Source: Corallium rubrum (lineage: Eukaryota > Cnidaria > Anthozoa > Scleralcyonacea > Coralliidae). From it: a DNA stretch of 64,000 nucleotides. Below the pieces are notes generated by a model. It saw only the letters and a program-made list of their open reading frames with translations. It made no database searches and was not told the origin of the DNA. This document shows, one piece after another, positions 55,301-64,000 of the stretch (the first letter of the stretch is position 1; the number at the start of each line of letters is the position of its first letter). Position numbers and translations under genes: made by a program. The stretch spans positions 6,964,188 through 7,028,187 of the forward strand of contig OZ036005.1 of NCBI GenBank assembly GCA_964035015.1. Reading direction: 5' to 3'.

Positions 55301-55883
55301 AGAGTTTCTTCTCCAACGAAAGAAGTCCACTTTCCACCTTCACTTTTTCTCGATCGTTCGTATGAAGTTCCGCCATTAGAGAATTAAACTCTCGTAAGAG
55401 TTTCTCATATTCGTTTTTTTGAGACAACTGGGCGCTTCTTGATTCATCGATCATTTTATCTTTCCTCGCTAGCTCCGATTTTACCAACTGTACCTCTCTT
55501 TGGGAGTCAACGAGTTGATTATTTAATCTGTCGATTACATCTTTAGAGTCCCCTAACCGCACACTCGCTTCACTCAGTTGTCTCTTAAGTTCCAAATTAT
55601 CCCTAGAGGTCCTCTTGAGTTGTGCTTCCATTCTGGTGAGTTTGGTTTGAATTTCCTGAACGTGAAGTTGTGTCTCCTCTCGCTCACTATCAAGCCGCTC
55701 TTTTGTCATTTCGATGGACGTTAGTTTTTTGTGAAGCTGAATGACTTCGTGTTTCGTTTCCTTCTTGTCTTTCCGAAGAGCTTCGTATGCCGTCTTCAAC
55801 TGCGTTAACTTCACGTTTGTCGCCACCAGTTCTTGGTCAACTTTCGCTTTTTGTTCTTTTAGACTTTGATAGGTTGCGTTGAC
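49341..55883 (-). CDS. giant coiled-coil protein gene, exon 3 (6.5 kb)
   Basis: One exon of 6,543 bp (2,181 codons, phase 0 at both ends) between TTTTTAAG|GTC and GAG|GTAAGA. The protein from the ATG at 59965 would be about 4,521 residues: exon 1 1-353, exon 2 354-524, exon 3 525-2705, exon 4 2706-3834, exon 5 3836-4521. This exon is continuous coiled coil (typical run LRRQVELLESEKREDTKREM) with no motor, FYVE, GRIP or actin-binding domain seen. Such length recalls golgins, EEA1, CENP-E/F or NuMA-type scaffolds, but without a head domain the role is open: probably a cytoskeletal, centrosomal or Golgi tether. Homology to a named protein cannot be claimed, since coiled coils match non-specifically. 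Confidence 0.94.
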
Positions 55884-56285
55884 CTTAAAAAGAACAGAAC
55901 TTTTTAGTTAAAAGGGCATATAAAATAAAGAAAAATAACAACATTTTTTTCTTAATTTGACAAAACTTTGGAAATTTGAAAGATCGACTTTTGTGTCTTT
56001 CCTGTAGACAGACAAAGGAACAAACAAACAAACAAACACACAGACAGACAGACAGACAAAGACATGTGACAGACACACAGACAGAGATACAGACAGACGC
56101 ACAGATAGACAAACAAACAAACAAACAAACAAACAAACAAACACACACACACAGATAGACAGAAAAATAGAGACACACAGAAACAGACACACAGACAGAT
56201 ACGCAGACATAAGATAGGCAAACAAACAAACAAACAAACAAACAAACAAACAAACAAACAAACAAACAGACAGACATACATAGAT

Positions 56286-56316
<31 letters not shown>

Positions 56317-56483
56317 CACAGATAGACAGACAAACAGACAGACAGATCTGAATATATATTACACTTGTTGCCATGAGGAAAATGTTCTGGCATTATGACG
56401 TCATCAGCACTAAAACGTCGGATTTTAAAATGTTAAAAAAAGTTCTCTAAGGAATATCTAAGGCTTACTTAAGAGATACTAAC
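55884..56483. repeat. intron 2 with ACAG/AAAC tetranucleotide array (56018-56345)
   Basis: Alternating ACAA and ACAG tetranucleotide runs fill the middle of this 600-bp intron. Splice sites: donor GTTAGT, acceptor TTTTTAAG. Confidence 0.93.
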
Positions 56484-56996
56484 TTTGTTAAGCTCGACTT
56501 GAGCAACTTTAGACGTTTCTTGAAGCTCCACTTGTTTCAAAGCCTTGGCTCTTTCCGTGCTCTCCAGAAGGCGTGTCCTCTCTTGCATAGTACCAAACTC
56601 CTGCTCTAAACGAGCTTTCTTCTCCTTCAGAACATCGTGTGATATCTCCAGTTCTTTGATCCGTTCATTAGCAGCATCAAGTTCTCTTTTCAACGCAAAC
56701 TGTTGCCTCGTGTCTACCTGACTAACAACAACTTTCTTCGACTCCCCTTGAACCTTTTGTAGTTCAGTTTCCACCGCAACCAACCTAGTGCTCATTTGGG
56801 AAACTACAGTCTCTTTTGAGGCGCGTTCCTTCTCGAGTTTCTCGCAAAGCATCTTGGTTTCTTTAAGTTGTGTTTCCAAGCGCAAAATTATGGCATCCTT
56901 ATCTTGGCTGTCCATTGATTCGGCCTGTTTAAGTTGCACTTTTAGGAAGTCTTTTTGCCTTCGTTCGTTCGCTAGCTCCGCCTCCAGTTTCGAGAC
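56484..56996 (-). CDS. giant coiled-coil protein gene, exon 2
   Basis: 513 bp, 171 codons, phase 0 at both ends. Acceptor TTTTAG|GTC, donor AAA|GTTAGT. Begins VSKLEAELANERRQKDFLKV and continues as charged coiled coil with KLEKERASKETVVSQMSTRL. Confidence 0.92.
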
Positions 56997-58906
56997 CTAA
57001 AATTGAAATGTAATGTAACTGAACGCTTTAATAAGTTTATTACAATTAAATATTCGTAAAATCGCCTTTTAATTAATAGTATATCCTAGACAATTATTAT
57101 TATTATGGAAATATTTATATTTATCTAATGTACGAAACAATTGTGTAATTCAGTATTTTTTAATGCAAAACCTTTGATTAAACGTATTATTATTATAACA
57201 TCAAAAATGTTTACGAATGTGAAAAAAATCCAGCGAGTTTCAAGGTGTTCCGCACGCAATGTTTTGACCGGCTCCACTAACATCCAGCAATGGCATGTAG
57301 AAGATCAGCAAAATAACACTGTTATATGTACAAGTAAACTTTCCGGAACTACAACAGAGCGGAGTTTCGATCCACGATAATCGTGAACTTCCTAGTTTCT
57401 CCGCCCCTGCTGGTTTCGGGTAGGGCCTGCCAAAGCGCTGGAACCTGTATATTTAACCATGTCTTTTGGTCTTAAATCAGATCTAATAACAGCTAGACAT
57501 TGTTGATCAAAACATAATCTGAAAATCGTCATCTTGTGACTTGATATTTAAGTTAAAGACAAGATACGACAAAATGAGGTAATATTTCGACTCTATTCCA
57601 AAGTCATTATCAAACCATTATCTTGTAATATTATCTTAACTTGAATATCAAGTCACAAGATAACGAGTTTCGGATTATGTTTTATTCTTTATTTTCTTGA
57701 ATTGTCAGCTGCTTATATGGTTTATTGTTGATCAAGTTAGCATAGATTAAGCAAAGCCAAAGTCAATGAAGATATGATCTGGAAACACGACAATCTTCAA
57801 CGCGTCTATAATGAGCTGTGATTTTATGTTGAGACGGTCCCCAAATCTTTTATTTTTCACTTATTAATATTAAATAACATGGTTAAGCGATTGAACCTAA
57901 ACGTTGCTATTGAGTATTGGATGTATAGATCAAACACGAGGAAGTTAGAGTGTTTCGTCCGATATCCAGTCACCGAGAAATGGTTGAAAAACGAGGCCGA
58001 GTTTTTTTTAACCAATTTCAAGGTGACTGGATAGATGACGAAGTGTTTAATCTAGCTTCTCAAACAAATCAGTATTTTATGAAAGAATCAGGTTGAAAGT
58101 TGGCAAAATTCTATGCTAATTAGTATTTCCTTTGTTTTCATCTTATGAATTATTAATGAGTTTGCGAAGATTGCTTCGTCATACCAAAGAGAGTTTCCAG
58201 CCTATTTCTGGATTGACTATGGAAAAGCGAAATAGTCATGAACTGCTGAGAGTTTTTGAAACAAAATACTAACGTTTCAAACGAAGTCCTTTCCAAGAAC
58301 CTTTATCCAAGAGCCAAAAGAATTTTTGATTTCAAAGATGTCTAAAGACTTGAGTATAGAATGAACAACAAGCGTCCAACGAGTCAGGTTTTAAAGAAAC
58401 AAGACGCCTGGGTCGGGCGTTCACACGGGCTACTGGCAAAGTACGGAGGTCTCCTCCGCAGAGTGGGAGTAGGCCGAGGAAGATCAGATCGAAGGCTGAA
58501 TGTGGTGCATACTTCACATTGGTAAACATATTTACGATTAAGTCAGTTGTCAGCCACATCTGATCACTGTTAAACTACAAAATCAATCAGTCTATTTCGA
58601 AATCTGCCAACAATGTGCAAGAACACCTTGATCAAAAAGCAAAACTGTTCAACTTTTTGTCGAACTCCAAAAGCAAAAGGAGCAAAGAACTTACAACCTG
58701 CCTCACAGCGTCACTCAGTCACACGGCTAACAACTCACCGGAAGTGTGAATAGTAGCGGAAGTAAAAAGTATAACCCAAAAAGGAAAAAAACATGAGCAG
58801 AAACCTAGCTCGTGTAATAATACTCTAGCCAATCAGATGGTAAAGAAAGCGCGCGAAAGTCTCACGTGATACTGACTTAAAAAAACAAGTAAAACCGTGG
58901 ACTAAC
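56997..58906. other. intron 1 of the giant gene
   Basis: 1.9-kb intron. It holds palindromes at 57532-57664 (ATCTTGTGACTTGATATTTA arms) and 57962-58035 (ATCCAGTCACC...GGTGACTGGAT arms) and the dispersed repeat at 58399. No exon-like sequence in between. Confidence 0.7.
58399..58815. repeat. dispersed direct repeat, copy 2
   Basis: Matches 768-1275 in the same orientation (TGCAAGAACACCTTGATCAA, CAGTTGTCAGCCACATCTGA). It is about 90 bp shorter near the left third. Lies within intron 1 of the giant gene. Confidence 0.72.
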
Positions 58907-59965
58907 CTTACTCTTGGTCGCTATCAGCTTCATGTTATCCACGTGTTTTTCCTTTACAAGACGATCGCTTTCTTCTTTCACCTTCAACAACTCCTGTCTC
59001 AGTCCTTCGACATCACTTTCCAATGACTCCTTGATTGATTTAAGCCTCTTAATCAAACTGTCTTTCGCCTCGACATCCTTCGCGTACGAATCATGCATGC
59101 GTTGATGTTGGGACAAGTTTGTTTGTAGATTCTTGAACTCTTGTATAAGAAACTCCTTCTCAGCATTGATCTGATATTTCTCCGTAATCACGGCCTCCTT
59201 CACTCGCTTCTCAATACTCTCCATACGCTTATTCATATCTCGAATAAACATCTCGTCTTTCGGGTTACCATTTCTCAAATCTCGGACACCATTCTCGACA
59301 GCGAACGAACTCGGGGTCCGTTCATTCTCCGTCGACTTCAAAAGAGACTCGTATTCCGAAGTCAACTGCATGAGTTCCTGAAGGCTTTCTTTTCCACCGT
59401 GGGAGGAGTTTCTCTGTGAAACTCTCCAATTTGTTCCACCACTATTCTTTCCGATATCCTTCAAGGATTTCTCAGCCAGATTTAGCTGTGATTTCAACCA
59501 ATCTTTCTCGACGCCAAGAGAAGACATATCTCTTTGTACGACGTTGAGTTGCTCAAACGCACTCGACTTCTCTTTCTGTGCTTGATCTAATTTCTCAGCC
59601 ATGTTGTCAATGTCCCGACGTAGTTTTCGAACCTGCGAATCTTTCGCTTCGGCGGTTTCTTTCATTTCTGCGTACTGCCGTTGCGTGACATCCATGACCT
59701 GCCTAGACGCGTCCAACTCTTCTTGAAAGCGACTCAACTCGATGTCTTTATCGCGAAGCTTATCCTCAATTTCGGCTACCTTTCTTCCGTTCTCAAACTT
59801 TTGAAAGCTGAAATTACTTTCCCGAACATCTCCATTGACTCTCAGCTCTTCGCGTAACTGTCTGATAAAGGTCTCCTGCCCTTCCACGGTAGCTTTTAGC
59901 TCCAAGTTTTCAAGATCCGAAACACCAGAGCTGGTTTTTCTCGACTCCGCTACACTTCCGTTCAT
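58907..59965 (-). CDS. giant coiled-coil protein gene, exon 1
   Basis: The ATG at 59965 (MNGSVAESRKTSSGVSDLEN) is the first in frame; the frame stays open 22 codons further to about 60031 and meets a stop just upstream, near a possible acceptor ATCAG. So either this is the true start or an upstream exon exists. 353 codons, donor AAG|GTTAGT, phase 0. The N-terminus is short and Ser-rich, followed by coiled coil; a Gly/Ser/Asn linker near residues 175-190 (KNSGGTNWRVSQRNSSHGG) breaks it. Confidence 0.87.
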
Positions 59966-60031
59966 AACGTCTCCGTTTATATCCACGAAGAACACTTCGC
60001 TCTTTCTGGACACCAAAACAACAACGTCCAA

Positions 60032-60796
60032 ACGAACTGATCAGAGTCCTCAAAATAAAAACAACTCCAAAATACTGCCTGCAGTTTCGTTAAAATACTA
60101 AGTTAAATACTGATGAACTCCATGGACATGGTCCTGTGCTCAAAATGCAGAATTATCCTCGCCAGCCAAGATAACCTACAGAGAGCTTCTAGGCCAACGT
60201 CTGGACATTCCTTCTGCAAACCCCAAACTGCTTTTAACCTGGATAAACCGACAGCGTCTGTGGTTCCGCGCGGGCGGTGACGTTTTCCTTCTGTTTTTGT
60301 TCTTCATCGAATGAAATTCGATCTTGTGTAATCGGAGTGGACTCAATGCGCCATACATGGAAGCAGAGGAGGGCAAACAACCTGTTGAAAAAGCTCTGGG
60401 GAATAAATATACGAATGTTTTGCTTGGCGGTAAACGCCACCTGCTATACGAGGCTACCTCAAAACATGGAAATAAACTTAAGAAAGACGCAAGCAGCACG
60501 ATAACTATATATATATAGTTGAAGCCACTTCCATAAAACCTTTATAGTACGGATAGCACTATTATAAGGAAATCTATAAAGCAGAACTGCCGATTAATTG
60601 GAAGGAAATATTTTTTCCCCCTATTTAAGTCAAGTTTAGCAGGTTGTGGTATTTTCTCTTGCAAGTCAAGTTTACCAAGTTGCTATGGAAACCTTATATT
60701 GGTCGAGTTAAACAAATTGACAAGCATATAGAACTGAATGTTTTTTCTACGTTAGTATACTACTTTCAGTTTAGAGTTTGTCATAAATTTTGTTAT
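60032..60796. other. 5' flank of the giant gene
   Basis: The promoter lies here by position. A plus-strand frame starting MEAEEGKQPVEKAL at 60357 (53 codons) has no known domain and no clear donor; I do not call it. Two small inverted words (GGCGGTAAACGCC near 60427) are present. Confidence 0.35.
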
Positions 60797-61757
60797 TTCT
60801 TGCTGTACAAGCTGTTGTTAAGTTTTGTTACTTTTTGCTGAATGTACAAGCTGACGTTAAGTTTTATTAGTTCTTGCTATTACTAACGACAGCCTGTACA
60901 CTGTACAAACTGCCGTTAAGTTTTATTAGTTCTTGCTGTACAAGCTGTTGTTAAGTTTATTAGTTCTTGCTGTACATGCAAGCTGTTAAGTTTTATTAGC
61001 TCTTGCTGTACAAGCTGTTGTTAAGTTTTTCTTACTTCTTGCTGTACAAGCTGTTGTTAAGTTTTATTAGTTCTTGCTGTGCAAGCTGTTGTTAAGTTTT
61101 ATTAGCTCTTGCTGTACAAGCTGTTGTTAAATTTTATTAGTTCTTGCTGTACAAGCTGTTGTTAAGTTTTATTAGTTCTTGCTGTACAAGCTGTTGTTAA
61201 GTTTTATTAGTTCTTGCTGTACAAGCTGTTGTTAAGTTTTATTAGTTCTTGCTGTACAAGCTGTTGTTAAGTTTTATTAGTTCTTGCTGTACAAGCTGTT
61301 GTTAAGTTTTATTAGTTCTTGCTGTACAACTATCGTTAAGTTTCATTACTTCTTGATGTACAAGCTGTTGTTAAGTTTTGTTACTTCTTGCTGTACAAGC
61401 TGTTGTTCAGTTTTATTAGTTCTTGCTGTACATGCAAGCTGTTGTTAAGTTTTATTAGTTCTTGATGTACAAGCTGTTGTTAAGTTTTATTACTTCTAGA
61501 TCTTGCTGTACAAGCTGTTGTTAAGTTTTGTTACTTTTTGCTGAATGTACAATCTGTCGTTAAGTTTTATTAGTTATTGCTGTAAAAGCTGTTGTTGTTA
61601 AGTTTTGTTAGTTCTTGCTGTACAAGCTGTCGTTAAGTTTTATTAGTTCTTGCTGTACAAACTGTTGTTAAGTTTCATTACTTCTTGCTGTACAAGCTGT
61701 TGTCAAGTTTTGTTACTTCTTGCTGTACAAGCTGTCGTTAAGTTTTGTTAGTTGTTA
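60797..61757. repeat. 35-bp minisatellite, about 27 units
   Basis: The unit is GCTGTTGTTAAGTTTTATTA plus GTTCTTGCTGTACAA. Central copies (about 61100-61320) are identical, outer ones diverge, the usual sign of ongoing homogenisation in the middle. No frame of interest. Confidence 0.95.
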
Positions 61758-62129
61758 AAAACACGAATATTGGCCAACAAATGACCAAAACGTAAAATAT
61801 GATTAAATATAAACATTAGGAGTTCAGTCACTAAAATTTTCATCCCTAAACTGATGCCACTGGAGTATGTAGATTAGCTTTTTTAGTTAAAGTTTTTTCG
61901 TTTGTTTTTGCTGTATACAAGCTGTCGTAAGTTAAACTCAGAGAAAACTGTGAGTTCCAGACACATTTACTGAAAATACACTGAGACAATGGGACTTATA
62001 TCCCAACAAGTACTGTACTTGTGACACACGTATGAGTATCAAAAAACAACCTCGGTCTACCATCTGAGTTCCATTCGGAAGGTTGTGATTGTTCCAAAGC
62101 AAAATGGCACAATAACCAGTCCAAGCCTG
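61758..62129. other. no feature seen
   Basis: Short non-repetitive stretch between two tandem arrays; an isolated AAGCTGTCG unit of the 35-bp satellite recurs near 61918. Confidence 0.4.
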
Positions 62130-62575
62130 CAAACAAGCAAGCAAGCAAACAAACGAACAAACAAACTAATGAACCAACGAACGTTAACGAACGAACGAAC
62201 GAACGAACGAACAAACAAACAAACAAACAAACAAGCGAACAAGCGAACAAACGAACGAACAAAAGATCCAATGAACGAAAGAACGAATGAAGCAACAAAC
62301 AAGCGAACAAACAAACGAACGAACGAACCAACAAGCAAACGAACGAACAAACAAACAAACAAGCAAACAAACAAACAAACAAACAAACAAACAAACAAAC
62401 AAACAAAAAGACAAACAAGCATACAAACAAGCATACAAACAAACGAACGAATAAACGAACAAGCGAACGAACGAACAACAGAACGATTAAACAAACAAAC
62501 AAACAAACCAACAAGCGAACAGACGAACGAACGAATGACAAACAATCGAACAAACAAACAAACAAATAAACGAAC
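62130..62575. repeat. AACA/AACG tetranucleotide microsatellite
   Basis: Mixed AACA, AACG and AAGC tetranucleotides over about 450 bp. Period 4 leaves several frames open on both strands (repeats of NKQT or FVCL type); these are artefacts. Confidence 0.95.
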
Positions 62576-62579
62576 TCGC

Positions 62580-63192
62580 AGGCAGAATATAGGCACCACA
62601 ATAATGCAAAAATACTAAACGATATTAAGAAGGTAATAAGAGAATTAACATGACCGTTTTTCAGCGCTTAACTTTAATTCAGCCATTTTAAAAAGCCATT
62701 TGTTCACACTGGCAACTTCATATAAAATCGAATCGAAATGTCGAAATCGTGAATCGACTCAGAGACACAATTGTGAAAACTAGAAATTTTGGTTAATCGT
62801 TGCACTCCTAGATGAAACAGCTTCGAAACAACGCGATACAGAATTGTTTGAAATTATACGTTGTTCGGCGTACGAGTACCGATACATCTGCCTGCATTTG
62901 CATGTACAGTGCGTTGTTACATAACAAACTTTTAGAATCTAGAAACTTTTAAAATCTCTTTTTAGAATCGGTTATTCCCCGCGTTTTTTTTCTATTAATC
63001 ACTTTGAAAACCTTTGAAGCTTGGTTTCGTAAAAATTGTAAAATGAAATAAAGCTTTTAGGAGAAAGACTGAGAAGAAATAATGTATATATGACATGCAA
63101 TTTAAGAGCTATTTACATGAGCCCAAGCTGTCCCGACTAACCGTCTTTTCTCGATCGCATAAAGGAGATTTGAATCCTCGTTAGGATTCGTT
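62580..63192. other. no gene seen
   Basis: AT-rich with no recognisable frame or repeat. TGAAATAAAGC near 63043 contains an isolated AATAAA without an upstream gene. Confidence 0.4.
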
Positions 63193-63253
63193 CACAACTA
63201 AACTAAACTAAACTAAACTAAACTAAACTAAACTAAACTAAACTAAACTAAAC
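63193..63253. repeat. AACTA pentanucleotide microsatellite
   Basis: About twelve perfect AACTA units. Confidence 0.97.
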
Positions 63254-63332
63254 CAATTCTTCTTTGTAAATTTAGTTCATGTGAGCACGATCCTAAATCA
63301 GACGAATCAGCCTGGTTAGCCGGACCAACTCG

Positions 63333-63754
63333 CCTGTTTATACATGAAGCGGATTGACAGTCTCGGACAGTCCAATCGGATCGAAAAACGCGAGTGAAGT
63401 CAATCCAGGCACATGTTTACATGGAGAATCCGATCTGCTTGAAACATTGTTCTCGGTTTTGGAACACTATTTTCTGTGTTTCCCTCAATGTCTGCCATTT
63501 AGCACGACACGCACCAACTTCACTCACGCGTATCAAGTCATTATCAAGTCAAACCGTGTTTAGATGAATCAAATTGGAGACATTCAAGTCGATCCTTGCT
63601 TGGATCTCAAGTCAATCCACTCCACTGCGTGGATTGACTTTAGCCATTCGTTTCGATCAGATTGAAAACTTTCAATCTTCTTCATGTAAACACAACAAGG
63701 AGAAACAACATGCGAGATTTGACTTGAACACTCAATCCACTTCATGTAAACAGG
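63333..63754. mobile_element. TIR element with CCTGTTTAYATGAAG ends
   Basis: The left end CCTGTTTATACATGAAGCGG, ATTGA is inverse to the right end TCAATCCACTTCATGTAAAC, AGG. Internal inverse copies (GAAGTCAATCC; GGATTGACTTTAG; CATGTTTACATGGAG) repeat the end sequence. A non-coding MITE of about 420 bp; target duplication not clear. Confidence 0.65.
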
Positions 63755-64000
63755 GACTAAGTGTTGCAGATGAATGCACACTCATTATTTGCATTTTGAC
63801 TAACCTCACTACTAGTCAAAACACGAAATATATCCGATAAATATCCGTGAATTATCTCTAGTGCCAGAGTCAAAACGAATAACTGAACACGGTAAATAAC
63901 AGCTAGAGAATTACAGTCAAGTAAGCTTCGAATAATTAGCACGTAAAGTTAAAGTGTATAATAACGGTAAATACTGAATATTAAATAATATTTAAAAATT

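Noticed and set aside
41979-56319. Many plus-strand Ser/Leu/Phe-rich frames
   Set aside because: Antisense shadows of E/K/L-rich coiled-coil exons.
55885-56393. Frames rich in CLSVCLSV
   Set aside because: Translation of a tetranucleotide array within intron 2.
60324-60518. Small plus-strand gene divergent to the giant gene (MEAEEGKQPVEKAL)
   Set aside because: Only 53 codons from the ATG, no known domain and no convincing donor; kept only as a remark.
61996-62618. Frames rich in FVCLFV or NKQTNK
   Set aside because: Translation of the AACA/AACG microsatellite.

Overview
The window looks like a stretch of a cnidarian nuclear genome, probably an anthozoan. The evidence is intron-containing genes with eukaryotic splice sites, metazoan domain sets (RNF19-type RBR ligase, PAN-EGF-fibrinogen-like protein, EGF-Sushi membrane protein), long AT-rich intergenic DNA, and a dense load of MITEs, tRNA- and 5S-derived SINEs and simple repeats. 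No rRNA operon, CRISPR array or bacterial gene organisation is visible. The species cannot be fixed from sequence reading alone.

Layout. 1-6.7 kb: repeat-rich DNA and intron. 6.75-7.57 kb (minus): first coding exon of an RNF19A/B-like RING-IBR-RING E3 ligase whose other exons are not recognisable in the window. 8.8-10.3 kb: a hAT MITE with a perfect 8-bp target duplication and a TIR element with a TAA duplication. 11.2-13.5 kb (plus): an intronless gene for a secreted-start, multi-pass protein with a duplicated N-terminal module, EGF, Sushi and a TMEM151-like membrane and cytoplasmic part. 14.5-28.4 kb (plus): a split gene (signal peptide / PAN / EGF / fibrinogen-related-like domain) whose introns hold a nested foldback, a 27-bp minisatellite, a blocky pentanucleotide array, two 5S rRNA-derived SINE copies, a LINE fragment and several MITEs. 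29.0-30.35 kb: an array of 250-bp units with tRNA-like heads, with an inversion inside. 30.46-36.21 kb: a tyrosine-recombinase (Ngaro/DIRS-type) retroelement fossil with diagnostic A1...B1A2...B2 split direct repeats. 36.5-41.1 kb: MITE and SINE debris. 41.3-60.0 kb (minus): a five-exon gene for a coiled-coil protein of about 4,521 residues, with one exon of 6,543 bp. 60.8-64 kb: a 35-bp minisatellite, tetranucleotide arrays and a TIR element.

The genes do not form an operon or an obvious pathway. The host genes are a ubiquitin ligase, two extracellular/membrane proteins of adhesion or recognition type, and a giant structural coiled-coil protein. The giant gene's exon phases all agree (0, 0, 0, 2), which strongly supports the model. 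In the PAN-EGF gene the first three exons agree in phase, but the junction to the last exon does not, so an exon is missing from the model.
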